Assembly: GCA_001464055.1 (NCBI GenBank)
Contig: LNET01000017.1
Span: forward strand, 1-64,000
Source: Burkholderiales bacterium Ga0077543
Lineage (GTDB): Bacteria; Pseudomonadota; Gammaproteobacteria; Burkholderiales; Burkholderiaceae_C
Direction of reading: 5' to 3'
DNA: 64,000 nt
Each line of letters opens with the position of its first letter. The stretch's first letter is position 1. Both the position numbers and the translations under genes were made by a program. The notes below the pieces were generated by a model. The model had not been told where the DNA came from. It saw nothing but the letters and a program-made list of their open reading frames with translations, and searched no databases. Below, in pieces: positions 54,125-62,951 of the stretch.

Positions 54125-55219
54125 ATGGATGGCGATCTGATCGATCTCGGTGCCTTGCTGGCACCCCTGGATGCTGGCGAACAAGGCGCAGGCATCGACC
54201 TGCGGGCCGACTTCTCCTCGGCTTCGCCTTACCAGCGGCTGCGCGACGCCCGCGCCGCGGCGCGCGCCGAAGAGCGCGCAAGGGACACCGAGGGCGACAG
54301 CGAAGGCGTCGAGGCGCAGGGCTGGCGGGAGGTGCTGTCGGTCGGCCAGAAGGCGCTGGCCACGCAGAGCAAGGACTTCGAGATCGCCGCCTGGCTGACC
54401 GAGGCCCTGGTTCGCATCCATGGCCTGCCCGGCCTGACTGCCGGGGCCAGGCTGCTGACCGGGCTGTGCGAGAACTTCTGGGAGGCCGGCTTCCCGCAAC
54501 CCGACGAGGAGGGCATGGACGCGCGCTCCTCACCCATCGGCGGCCTCTCAGGCAGCGGCGCCGACGGCACGATCATGCAACCCCTGCGCCGCCTGCCCCT
54601 GTTCAGGCGTGCCGATGGCACGGGCATCGGTGTGTACCAGTGGGACCAGGCCGAACAGATCTCGACCCTGGACGAAAAGCGGCGCAAGGCGCGCTATGCC
54701 GCTGGCGCGCCGGAGATGAAGAAGCTGGAAGCGGAAGCCAAGCTCGACCGGGCCTTCATGATCGGCCGCGGCCGCGAGACCATGGTCGCCATGGAAGCCT
54801 GGGCTCAACTCGACAAGGCGCTGGAAGCGCGCTTCGGTTCGGTGGGGCCCTCGACGCGCAAGGCCAGCGAATTGCTCGAGCGCATGCTCAAGATCATCGC
54901 CAGCCTGGGGGGCGTGGTGGCTGAAGCGGCCGAAGAAGCCGCTGTCGAACTGGAGGCCGACGGCTCGGGCGGCACGGTGGCCGTGGCCGCCGTGCCCGGC
55001 GCCCTGGTCAGCCGCGAGGCTGCGCTGCGCGAACTCGACCGCATCGCCGAGTACTTCAGGCGCACCGAACCCCATTCGCCGCTGGCCTACACGCTGGAGG
55101 AAGCCGTGCGCCGCGGCCGCATGAGCCTGTCGGAACTGCTGGCCGAGGTCCTGCCCGATGCTGCCGTGCGCAACGGCATGCTGCTGCGCCTGGGCATCCG
55201 CACCGAAGACGCCAAATGA
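54125..55219 (+). CDS. tssA: T6SS protein TssA
   Basis: The ATG at 54125 follows GGAG by 5 bp. The 364-residue protein has the ImpA N-terminal domain with LDAGEQGAGIDLRAD, SVGQKALATQSKDFEIAAWLTEALVRIHGLPGL and FWEAGFPQPDEEGMDARSSPIG. The C-terminal part (REAALRELDRIAEYFRRTEPHSPLAYTLEEAVRRG) is the short TssA type that shares the LxRIAxYFRRTEPHSP motif with tube-capping TssA. It is the first gene of the plus-strand operon and overlaps the next gene by 4 bp. Confidence 0.93.
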   Translation: MDGDLIDLGALLAPLDAGEQGAGIDLRADFSSASPYQRLRDARAAARAEERARDTEGDSEGVEAQGWREVLSVGQKALATQSKDFEIAAWLTEALVRIHGLPGLTAGARLLTGLCENFWEAGFPQPDEEGMDARSSPIGGLSGSGADGTIMQPLRRLPLFRRADGTGIGVYQWDQAEQISTLDEKRRKARYAAGAPEMKKLEAEAKLDRAFMIGRGRETMVAMEAWAQLDKALEARFGSVGPSTRKASELLERMLKIIASLGGVVAEAAEEAAVELEADGSGGTVAVAAVPGALVSREAALRELDRIAEYFRRTEPHSPLAYTLEEAVRRGRMSLSELLAEVLPDAAVRNGMLLRLGIRTEDAK

Positions 55220-56199
55220 AGATGCGCCTGGCTCGACCGAAGGGCCTCAGAGCCCTGGCGCTTACCGTCTGCCTGCTGGCAGGCCTGTGGCACACACCCG
55301 GTTTCGCCCAGGGCAAGCGCCTGGCGCTCGTGATCGGCAGCAGCACCTACCCGGCCTGGCCGGCACTGGACGCCTGCCGCACCGCCGTCAACGGCATGTC
55401 GGCTGCGCTGCGCCGCGCCGGCTTCGAGGTGACGGAACGCGTGAACCCTTCGAATGGCCAGATGGGATCGGCCATCAGCGACTTCGCCGACGCCGTGGCT
55501 CGCAGCGACGCGGCCGTGGCGGTAGCCTACGTGTGCGGCTACGCGACCGCGCTGGACAAGCGCATCTTCCTGCTGCCGGCCTCGGCCAACCTGGTGAACG
55601 AAACCGACGCGCTGAGCCAGGGCATCCTGAGCCGGCAGTTGACGAACGCACTGACTCGTTCCAGCACGCGGCCGGGGCTGATCCTGCTGGACATGGTGGC
55701 GTTGCCGGGGTCGACGAGCAACTTGCCGCTGCCGGCGCTGATCGACCCTGCCACGCTGGGCAGCAAGGGTTTCGTCGCCGTGCAGACGGTGGGTGCATTG
55801 CCGGCCGGCACCACCGACCTGGCGGCCAGCGCCAGCGCGGCTTTCACGCCTTCGGCCATGGACTGGAAAGTGGTGACCCAGGAACTGCGCAGCAAGCTGC
55901 CTTCGTCGGCCCGGCGCGCGGTGCTGGTGCACGACCCGGTGGCCACGGCGGCCAGCATGCAGCGGGGTGCACCAGCCGCCGCGGCCGCAACGGCCGATCC
56001 AGCCGGCCTGGGCTCGGCCGACATGCGTCGCATCCAGCTGGCCCTGCAGCGGCTGGGCTACTACAGCGGCAAGGTCGACGGGGTCGTCGGCCCCGACACG
56101 GTGGCGGCCGTGCGACGCTTCCAGCACGAACTTCGCGCCGAAATGACCGGCCAGCTCAACACCGAGCAAGCTGCCCGCCTGCTCAAGGACAGCCAATAG
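55216..56199 (+). CDS. Caspase-like protein without catalytic residues, with peptidoglycan-binding domain
   Basis: The 327-residue protein has a signal peptide (ALALTVCLLAGLW...GFAQ, cleavage about residue 32) and a caspase-fold domain: RLALVIGSSTYPAWPAL, AALRRAGFEV and the strand that usually carries the catalytic His (Y-x-GHG) reads YVCGYATAL with Tyr109. The strand that normally holds the catalytic Cys (LDACR) reads LLDMVALPG with Val161. Both catalytic positions are therefore replaced. Residues 266-322 form a PG_binding_1-type domain (RIQLALQRLGYYSGKVDG and DTVAAVRRFQ). It is predicted periplasmic. The ATGA overlap with tssA couples their translation. Confidence 0.85.
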   Translation: MKMRLARPKGLRALALTVCLLAGLWHTPGFAQGKRLALVIGSSTYPAWPALDACRTAVNGMSAALRRAGFEVTERVNPSNGQMGSAISDFADAVARSDAAVAVAYVCGYATALDKRIFLLPASANLVNETDALSQGILSRQLTNALTRSSTRPGLILLDMVALPGSTSNLPLPALIDPATLGSKGFVAVQTVGALPAGTTDLAASASAAFTPSAMDWKVVTQELRSKLPSSARRAVLVHDPVATAASMQRGAPAAAAATADPAGLGSADMRRIQLALQRLGYYSGKVDGVVGPDTVAAVRRFQHELRAEMTGQLNTEQAARLLKDSQ

Positions 56200-56203
56200 G
56201 AGG
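56198..56203 (+). promoter_or_regulatory. Ribosome-binding site AGGAGG overlapping a stop codon
   Basis: AGGAGG shares two bases with the stop TAG of the caspase-like gene and is 8 bp from the ATG at 56212. It supports that start and strong translation of the membrane sensor. Confidence 0.75.
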
Positions 56204-56211
56204 CATGCCCC

Positions 56212-57084
56212 ATGGGTCTGCGAATGAAATTCAATCTGGTGATGCTGATCGCCTTCCTGGTGGGCTGGTCGCTGGCCGGCGTGCTGGCTTACGAGCTGTC
56301 GTACTCCAATGCTCGGCGGCAGGTGCTGAGCGAGGCCGCCATCATGAGCGGCCAGGCCACCGCGCTGAGTGACTTCACGGTGAAGGAAATCGCGCCGCTC
56401 CTGGTCGGGCAGTTCAACCAGCGCTTCCTGCCGCAGTCGGTGCCGGCCTGGGTGGCCCAGACCAACTTCCGCAGCCTGCAGCAGAAGTTCCCCGACTATT
56501 CCTACCGCACCGTGGTCGAGAACCCGACCAACCCCGCCGACCTGCCTTCGGACTGGCAGGCCGAAATCATTCGCACGCTCAAGCAGAAACCCGAGCTGAA
56601 GGAACTGGTCACTGAACGTGACACGCCCACTGGCCGGATCCTGTCGGTGTCGCGGCCGATCATCATCACCAACCCGGCCTGCCTGCAATGCCATTCGACG
56701 CCCGAGGCCGCGCCGGCGACGATGGTCGACCTGTACGGCCCGAACAACGGCTTCGGCTGGAAACTCAACGAAGTGCTGGGCGCCCAGATCGTGAGCGTGC
56801 CGATGAGCGTGCCCTTCGAAGCCGCGCGCCAGACCTTCACCCAGCTGATGGTGGGCCTGGGCCTGGTGTTCGCGGTGATGATGGTGCTTCTGAACGTGCT
56901 GCTGCACTTCTTCATCATCAAGCCGGTGCGCGTGATTTCAGCCCAGGCGGTGGCCGTCAGCATGGGGAACATGGAGGCGCCCGAGCTGGTGGTGGGAAGC
57001 CGCGACGAGATCGGTTCGCTGGCCGAGTCCTTCAACCGGATGCGTCGCAGCCTGGCCAATGCCATGAAGATGCTCGACGAATAG
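56212..57084 (+). CDS. Membrane sensor with CxxCH heme site (DUF3365/Tll0287-like) and HAMP domain
   Basis: The 290-residue protein has a first membrane segment (7-27), a periplasmic domain of the DUF3365/Tll0287-like type ending with CLQCH at 157-161, a c-type heme attachment motif, then a second membrane segment (212-235) and a HAMP-like linker (236-288) with SRDEIGSLAESFNRMR. There is no output domain after HAMP, so signalling must go to another protein. The kinase gene starts 9 bp downstream, making PpkA the plausible partner (inference). Redox or gas sensing is suggested by heme, not shown. Confidence 0.85.
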   Translation: MGLRMKFNLVMLIAFLVGWSLAGVLAYELSYSNARRQVLSEAAIMSGQATALSDFTVKEIAPLLVGQFNQRFLPQSVPAWVAQTNFRSLQQKFPDYSYRTVVENPTNPADLPSDWQAEIIRTLKQKPELKELVTERDTPTGRILSVSRPIIITNPACLQCHSTPEAAPATMVDLYGPNNGFGWKLNEVLGAQIVSVPMSVPFEAARQTFTQLMVGLGLVFAVMMVLLNVLLHFFIIKPVRVISAQAVAVSMGNMEAPELVVGSRDEIGSLAESFNRMRRSLANAMKMLDE

Positions 57085-57093
57085 GACCCCGCC

Positions 57094-58461
57094 ATGCAAA
57101 GCGACCCTGCAGCGGTCGGGCGCTACGTCATCCAGGGGGCGCTCGGTCGCGGTGCGATGGGGGCCATATACAAGGCGCACGACCCCGACATCGACCGGCC
57201 GGTGGCGATCAAGCTGATTCGCGCCGACCTGCTGGAAAGCACGGAACGCGACAGCTTCATCGCCCGTTTCCGCCGCGAGGCCCAGGCCGCGGGCCGATGC
57301 ATGCACCCGAACATCGTCGCGCTTTACGACTTCGCGCTGCATGAAGGCAACCCCTTCCTGGCGATGGAGTTCGTCGATGGCCTGACGCTCAGCCAGGCAC
57401 GCCCGCTGGGCGGCCGCTTCGCGGTCGAGGACACGATCTTCGTCGTGCTGCAGCTGCTGGCCGCGCTGCAGGCGGCCCACGCCACGGGCATCGTGCACCG
57501 GGACATCAAGCCGGCCAACATCATGCTGGTCGGCGGCACCCAGGTGAAGGTCACCGACTTCGGCATCGCCCGGCTCGACAGCTCGCAGCTCACCCAGCGC
57601 GAATCGGTCATCGGCACGCCCAGCTACATGTCGCCCGAACAATGCCGCGGCGAGACGGTAGACGCACGCAGCGACCTGTTTTCGACCGGCGTGCTGTTGT
57701 TCGAGATGCTGGCCGGGCAAAAGCCTTTCGCGGGGGCGAATTCGGCCGAAGTGCTGACCAGGCTGCTGCGCGACCCGCCGCCCGACCTGCGCGGCCTGGT
57801 GCCCGGCATTCCCGAAGCCCTGGTCGGTGTCGTCGAACGCAGCCTGGCGAAGACGGCCAACGATCGCTTCGCTTCGGCCGCAGACATGGCCACGGCACTG
57901 AAGGCGGCGGCCGAGGACAGCGGCACGGAATACGACGACCGCACCCTGATCGCCCCGCCCCGCCCCGTGCCCGGCGACGCTCGGCCCACCAGCATGACCT
58001 CGTCGACGAGCTTCGACCCGCAGCTGCTCGACACGCTGTCACGCAAGCTGGCCGAGCTGGTCGGCCCGATCGCCCCCTATCTGGTGCAAAGCGCGGTCCG
58101 CCGCGCCGCGTCGGTCGAAGCCCTGTGCGCCGAACTCGAAAGCAAGGTCGACCGGGCCTCGGACCGCCAGGCCTTCCAGGAAGAGGTTCGGCGCCAGCTC
58201 GGCCGCAGCCGTGGCAGCGGCTCCACCCAACCGACACTGCAGCCGGTTGGTGGCACCGGCAGCACCAGCCCGCTGGCCCAGGCCGACATCGACCGTGTTC
58301 AGACCGCGCTGGCCCGCCACGTGGGCCCGATGGCGCGGGTGATGGTCAAGCGCGCCCTGCCGGGTTCGGCGTCGGTGCAGGCCTTGTGCACCAAGCTTGC
58401 GGACCAGATTCCCGACGAGCCGGGAAGACGCGCCTTCCTGCGCGACGTGTCCCCGGGCTGA
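57094..58461 (+). CDS. ppkA: PpkA-type serine/threonine protein kinase
   Basis: The 455-residue Hanks-type kinase has the glycine loop GALGRGAMG (15-23), Lys40 in VAIKL, HRDIKPAN (135-142) with catalytic Asp137, DFG (155-157) and the APE-like SPEQCRG. No membrane segment is present, unlike P. aeruginosa PpkA. The C-terminus carries two related helical units (about 311-366 and 401-450), each with VGP, then an alanine/valine-rich helix and a SV.ALC.KL segment, linked by a Ser/Gly/Thr stretch. Their family is not known to me. It phosphorylates threonines, probably of TagH, and is opposed by the TagF-PppA fusion. Confidence 0.92.
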   Translation: MQSDPAAVGRYVIQGALGRGAMGAIYKAHDPDIDRPVAIKLIRADLLESTERDSFIARFRREAQAAGRCMHPNIVALYDFALHEGNPFLAMEFVDGLTLSQARPLGGRFAVEDTIFVVLQLLAALQAAHATGIVHRDIKPANIMLVGGTQVKVTDFGIARLDSSQLTQRESVIGTPSYMSPEQCRGETVDARSDLFSTGVLLFEMLAGQKPFAGANSAEVLTRLLRDPPPDLRGLVPGIPEALVGVVERSLAKTANDRFASAADMATALKAAAEDSGTEYDDRTLIAPPRPVPGDARPTSMTSSTSFDPQLLDTLSRKLAELVGPIAPYLVQSAVRRAASVEALCAELESKVDRASDRQAFQEEVRRQLGRSRGSGSTQPTLQPVGGTGSTSPLAQADIDRVQTALARHVGPMARVMVKRALPGSASVQALCTKLADQIPDEPGRRAFLRDVSPG

Positions 58462-58465
58462 ACGA

Positions 58466-58503
58466 ACCCGGCCGCAGCCAGATCGTCGGGCTGTCGGCCG
58501 GGT
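58466..58503. terminator. Bidirectional hairpin after ppkA
   Basis: A long hairpin has a 9-bp outer stem ACCCGGCCG / CGGCCGGGT, one bulged T, a 5-bp inner stem CAGCC / GGCTG and a 9-nt loop. It starts 4 bp after the ppkA stop and lies between the convergent ppkA and methyltransferase genes, so it may serve both. No T-run follows on the plus strand. Confidence 0.65.
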
Positions 58504-58540
58504 CTGCGCTGGCGTCGGCGTCTCAGCCCTGTCAGTGCAG

Positions 58541-60103
58541 TCAGTGCCCCAGCGCGCCCAGGGCCTTCCAGACCGGCCAGCGATCGCGCAGCAAACCCAC
58601 CAGTGCCGCGCGCAGGCCAGCCAGCACTTCTTCGGGAGGCGCGGCGTCAGGGGGAATCAGACGCCCGATCAGCCAATCGACTTCAGGGGCCTGCTGCGCC
58701 TGTCCTGCGCCGGCACCGGCCCGTTCCTGCCACCACAGCGCCGAAAGATTCGCAGCAGCCAGTTCCAGTGGCGAAGCAGTGAGGCCACCCCCCAGCGCGG
58801 GCACGGCCACGCCCAGCTGGCCACCGCCCACGCCGTAAGGCGCGAGTCGGGTCGCCGCCATCGCATTGAAACGGCGGGACGTCGCCAGGGCTTCGCTCAG
58901 ATCGCTTGCACCACCCGGTTCATGCCACAGCGCGACCGCGCAGCGTGCACCGACGAGCAGCGCGGCCAGTTCGCCTGGCGCCACTTTTTCGCAGCCCGGA
59001 AGGCGGCACAGCTCGCCGATGCGATGCGGGCGCTGCGCCAGCGCCGACAGCACGGCTTTCGCGATGGGCCCGGGCAGCTCGGCCTCGCCGGCCTGGGTGT
59101 GCAGCTTCGGCACGGCTGTGTCCAGCGTCGAGGCCGCGAGCCAGAGCTTGTCGACCGCACCCTGGGCTGCCACCGGGCGCTTGCCACGCACGAACACGTC
59201 GCGCCTGAACGCCCGCGGCACACACATGTCGAACAGAAGTTCGCGGGTCGCCGAGTCTGGTGCGGAAGACCAGACCGCCTGCTGCGCCGGCGACAGCGAC
59301 ATCGCCGGAAAGTTTTCGTCGATGGTCGCCGAGCCCACGTACTCGCAGCGGGCGCCGGCCAATGCGGCAGCGACATCGGCATGGAAACACGGGCGCCAGT
59401 GCTCGGTCTCGAACTCATGCAGCAGGTAGCCCAGGCGCGCCCCCTTGACTTCGCCCGTGAGCAGCTTGCGCCAGCCGGACTGAGGCAGATGCGCAGGTTC
59501 GGCCGCCAGCAGTTCGATGACGCGACGCGAGGCGTCGGCCACGCATTCGGCGCTGCTCGCGCCCGACAACATCGACTGCCGCACCAGACGCGCCAGCCCC
59601 AGCGCCCCACTGGCACCGGGCAAGGCGTTGTAGCCCATGAACACCAGGCCACCTGGCTTGAGCCTGCGGCGCAGCAGGCGCAGCACCCCTTCGCGCACCG
59701 GGTCGGCCACCCAGGACCAGACCCCGTGCACGGTGACGAGATCGAACTCGGGCAGGGCGTCGACGTCGGCGTCTGACAGCTCGGCCAGGTCGGCGTCGAT
59801 GAACCGGGCGTTGCCCAGGCCGGCCTCGGCCACCATGCTGCGCGCTTCGGCCACATGGGCAGGGTTGTAGTCCAGGCCCAGCACCTGCCAGTGCGGGTTG
59901 CTGGCTGCCAGCAGCTGCGCTGTGTAGCCGGTACCGCAACCGACTTCGGCAATCGACAACGGTGTGTCGGGGCCCACGTCCCAGGCCACACCCATGAGCG
60001 CGCAGACCAGCCGCAAATGGGCAGGCGACTGAAAACCATGCCAGGCGGGCGGGTAGGCTTCGCGAATCGGGTAACCGCGTGACCAGCTGGAAGCAGCATC
60101 CAT
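58541..60103 (-). CDS. SAM-dependent methyltransferase with methyltransferase regulatory domain
   Basis: The ATG at 60103 gives 520 residues; earlier codons to 60223 overlap tssG and read as Ala/Pro-rich shadow. The N-terminal domain has motif I IAEVGCGTGYT (about 49-59) and motif II VLGLDYNPAHV. DLVTVHGVWSWV is followed by GGLVFMGYNALPG. The middle and C-terminal 330 residues match the methyltransferase-regulatory-domain layout (LLHEFETEHWRPCFHADV and YVGSATIDENFPAMSLS). It lies 28 bp after tssG in the same direction. A target within the T6SS is possible but inference only. Confidence 0.85.
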   Translation of the reverse strand: MDAASSWSRGYPIREAYPPAWHGFQSPAHLRLVCALMGVAWDVGPDTPLSIAEVGCGTGYTAQLLAASNPHWQVLGLDYNPAHVAEARSMVAEAGLGNARFIDADLAELSDADVDALPEFDLVTVHGVWSWVADPVREGVLRLLRRRLKPGGLVFMGYNALPGASGALGLARLVRQSMLSGASSAECVADASRRVIELLAAEPAHLPQSGWRKLLTGEVKGARLGYLLHEFETEHWRPCFHADVAAALAGARCEYVGSATIDENFPAMSLSPAQQAVWSSAPDSATRELLFDMCVPRAFRRDVFVRGKRPVAAQGAVDKLWLAASTLDTAVPKLHTQAGEAELPGPIAKAVLSALAQRPHRIGELCRLPGCEKVAPGELAALLVGARCAVALWHEPGGASDLSEALATSRRFNAMAATRLAPYGVGGGQLGVAVPALGGGLTASPLELAAANLSALWWQERAGAGAGQAQQAPEVDWLIGRLIPPDAAPPEEVLAGLRAALVGLLRDRWPVWKALGALGH

Positions 60104-60131
60104 GGAATCGACTTTCAGGTGTGGCCTGGCG

Positions 60132-61121
60132 CTAGGCGCGCAGGATGGCCTCGGGGGCGACGCCGCTGCGGGCTCGGGGCGCCGCGAGCCAGCTCGTCCA
60201 GCCCAGGCGGCCGGGCATGGCACCGGCGGCTGGCAGCTGCATCGCCGGCACCTGATCGGCCTGCAGCACCGGGTTGAACGCGAAGTCGACCTCGGGTCCG
60301 ACGAACAGCCGCGTCAGTTCCACCAGACGCGTGTGCAGGGGGGCGCCCGGCAGCAGCTTCTCGAATTCCTGGCGGGACATCGGCCCCATCTGGATGAGAA
60401 AGCGGGCCGACGCATCCCAGACCTGCATGCCGGCTGCGGCGTCGACCCCCAGCTGCATGTGGCGCCCGGGCGAACCTGAGCCCTGCAGGCGCGACTGCTC
60501 AGAAGCCGGCAGCCGCACCCAGCCGCCTGCGAATTCGACGATGCGGACTTCGCAGCCGGCTTCCTCGGACAGCATCCCGCGCAGCCGTTCCGCGCTGCGC
60601 GCACGCGAGGAAAGCGCACCGGCGTGGAACAACAGGGCCTGCAAGGGCGTGTGCAGTGCGCTGGCCAGGTGCGGTGTGGCCAGGCCGACGGTGGCCGCCA
60701 GCACGCGCTCGGCCGGAGCCGGGTCCCGCGTGGGCCTGTAACGCGCGCCCGCCTTCACGAACAGGCCGACGAAGCGGCGCGAGAGCATGTCGAAGAAGCC
60801 CTGCAGCGCGGTCGACCGCTGGCGGTTCTCGCCATCGACCCAGGCGGTGTAGTGGCGCGGCAGCACGCCGCCAGGGCCGACCAGCCCCATCGTGGGGGTG
60901 GTCAACTCGTTGAATTCGGGCTGGGCCTCGAGCACCTCGCGGCTGGCGAATCCCAGCTTGGACGTGGTGCGGAAGTCGATCTCGGTGGGGTCTCGGCCCG
61001 GCGCCATCACGGCCGCCGCCTGGTCCAGGCTGAAGCGCGCGGGTTCACGCTTCAGGCGCTCCAGCGGCGAGGGCGCCGGCCGCGGCTGCGGCAACGGGCC
61101 GGTGCGAGGCTCGTCGGTCAC
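60132..61121 (-). CDS. tssG: T6SS baseplate protein TssG
   Basis: The 329-residue protein has TssG features: PSPLERLKREPARFSLDQAA near the N-terminus, REVLEAQPEFNELTTPTMGLVGPGGVLP and PLHTRLVELTRLFVGPEVDF. It pairs with TssF and TssE in the baseplate wedge. Its ATG overlaps the tssF stop by 4 bp. The short 28-bp gap before the methyltransferase gene suggests co-transcription. Confidence 0.93.
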   Translation of the reverse strand: MTDEPRTGPLPQPRPAPSPLERLKREPARFSLDQAAAVMAPGRDPTEIDFRTTSKLGFASREVLEAQPEFNELTTPTMGLVGPGGVLPRHYTAWVDGENRQRSTALQGFFDMLSRRFVGLFVKAGARYRPTRDPAPAERVLAATVGLATPHLASALHTPLQALLFHAGALSSRARSAERLRGMLSEEAGCEVRIVEFAGGWVRLPASEQSRLQGSGSPGRHMQLGVDAAAGMQVWDASARFLIQMGPMSRQEFEKLLPGAPLHTRLVELTRLFVGPEVDFAFNPVLQADQVPAMQLPAAGAMPGRLGWTSWLAAPRARSGVAPEAILRA

Positions 61122-62947
61122 AACAGCACGCGTGTCCCGCTGCGAGGCGGCCAGGACGCCACCGCAGCACTGCGGCCGCGCAGGTGCGCCGAGGTGCGCA
61201 CGAAGCCATTGATCGACACCTGCAGCGCAAAGAGCCGCTCGAGCACGCCCGCCAGCACGAACAGCCCCCCGGCCGTCCAGGCCTGGGGTTCGAAGGTGAT
61301 CTGGATGTCGATGCCGCGGGCGAAGTTGCCGGGCCGGGTGCCGGGCAGCCGCGCGACGCTGGGCGTGGCGTTGACCGCCACGATGCCGTCCAGCGCCAAC
61401 CGCGTTTCCGGCACGTCGCGCAGGTCGTGCAGACGCAGCATCTCACGCAGCGCCAGCGCCGCCTGTTCGCCACCGGTGACGCCCAGGTGGTTCAGCGCCA
61501 GATGCGACACCAGCCGCCAGCCACTGCGTTCGCGCAACTGCGGCCGCAACGTGGCGGTGGGTGGCGACAGGCAAAGCGCCCCCGCGGCCGGTGCCGCCGG
61601 ATCGCTGATGCGAAGCGCGGGCTGGCCGCCGCCAAAGGGCAGCAGGGAAGGCAGGTCGCGGTTGCAGCAGAGCAGGTCGAGGCTGAGCACGCCATCGGCC
61701 GGCAGCGCCGGGTTGAACTGGGGGTCGCGCATCATCAAGCGGGTTTCGGTGCCGCCCAGCACGGAAGGTGCCGCCCGCCGCGACGCCAGCCAGCTCAGGC
61801 CCTCGGCGTCGGGTTCGGAACCCACCGCATGCTTGAGCCGCTGGAAGTGCGGCACCTTGCGTGGCAGCGGCGCTTCGGGTCGGCTCAGGCGAACGTCTTC
61901 GACGGCATAGGCCTCGAGCGCGGCGGGCCGGCGCGCGTCAGGCACCACGAGCCATTCCGACTGCGTGCCGTCCAGGGCAATGGGTTCGCCCGCGTGCTCG
62001 AACAGGTTGATCGCCGGGGTGGCGCCGAGCACGAAATTCTCTTCGCTGACGCTGCGCTCGAGCTCGCCCGTGGTGCTGGCCAGGTAGACGAAGACTTCGA
62101 GCGTACTGCCGGCCTGCACCAGGGTTCGGGCCTCGAGCCCGGACAGTTCGATGTAGAGGAACTTGGCCGGAAAGGCGAAGTATTCGGTCAGCAGGCGATG
62201 GCCGGAGAACGCACGCTGCGGCCAGGGCAGCGCGGCCTCTTCGGCTTCGAAGCCCACATGGCGCAGCGACTCGCGCGGCAGGAATGTCGGCCGGGAATCG
62301 GCAGGGCCGTCGGCCAAGGCGATGGACAGGGTCGAAGTGCAAAGAAGTTCGAGCAGCTGCGTCGGCATCTGCCCAGTGCCGCGCAGATGCAGGCGCAGCC
62401 GGTCCAGACCCAGCGCGCTGAAGCCCAGGGCCGGCACGGTGGTGGCCAGGCTCAAGCGCAGCACGGCCGCCGCGCGCGGAGCGTGCGGGTTGGCCGGCGC
62501 TGGCAGCGGCAGCCCGGACAGCTTGGCCTTGGTGATCGTGACCGGCCAGAGCACGGTGTCGTGGCAGGTGCGGTAGTGCAGCGATTCGCCTCGCACCGCC
62601 TGGGTCAGCAGCGGCGTGCCCCTGGGCACCAGCGAGGCCCCCTGCGCTTCGGGCTTGGGCAGCAGCTGCACCGTCGTCATCGAAGGCACTGGCGCCAGCA
62701 GGTGCGGACAGAGCAGCTCCAGCAGCGCGTCCGACAGGTCGGCCGATTCATCGTCGAGCCGGTGCTGCACCCGCGCCGCCAGGAACGCCACGCCTTCGAG
62801 CAGGCGCTCGACATGGGGGTCGTCGACGGCGTCGGCAGTGATGCGCAGGCGGCCGGCAACCTTGGGGTTGGCTTCAGCGAACTCGCCGGCGAGCTTGCGG
62901 ATGGCCGCGAGCTCGCGGTCGTAGAAGGGCAGCAGCGCGTCGGCCAC
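61118..62947 (-). CDS. tssF: T6SS baseplate protein TssF
   Basis: The 609-residue protein begins ALLPFYDRELAAIRKLAGEFAEANPKVAGRL, the TssF (ImpG/VasA) signature, followed by DDPHVERLLEGVAFLAARVQHRLDDE. The C-terminus has RPGNFARGIDIQITFEP and LERLFALQVSINGFVRTS. It is a major part of the baseplate with TssG, TssE and TssK. It starts 4 bp after the tssE stop and overlaps tssG. Confidence 0.94.
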   Translation of the reverse strand: MADALLPFYDRELAAIRKLAGEFAEANPKVAGRLRITADAVDDPHVERLLEGVAFLAARVQHRLDDESADLSDALLELLCPHLLAPVPSMTTVQLLPKPEAQGASLVPRGTPLLTQAVRGESLHYRTCHDTVLWPVTITKAKLSGLPLPAPANPHAPRAAAVLRLSLATTVPALGFSALGLDRLRLHLRGTGQMPTQLLELLCTSTLSIALADGPADSRPTFLPRESLRHVGFEAEEAALPWPQRAFSGHRLLTEYFAFPAKFLYIELSGLEARTLVQAGSTLEVFVYLASTTGELERSVSEENFVLGATPAINLFEHAGEPIALDGTQSEWLVVPDARRPAALEAYAVEDVRLSRPEAPLPRKVPHFQRLKHAVGSEPDAEGLSWLASRRAAPSVLGGTETRLMMRDPQFNPALPADGVLSLDLLCCNRDLPSLLPFGGGQPALRISDPAAPAAGALCLSPPTATLRPQLRERSGWRLVSHLALNHLGVTGGEQAALALREMLRLHDLRDVPETRLALDGIVAVNATPSVARLPGTRPGNFARGIDIQITFEPQAWTAGGLFVLAGVLERLFALQVSINGFVRTSAHLRGRSAAVASWPPRSGTRVLL

Positions 62948-62951
62948 GGCT

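Noticed and set aside
53933..54499. Upstream extension of clpV to 54499
   Set aside because: It runs antisense through tssA and the promoter region; TssH proteins begin at the residue encoded from 53932.
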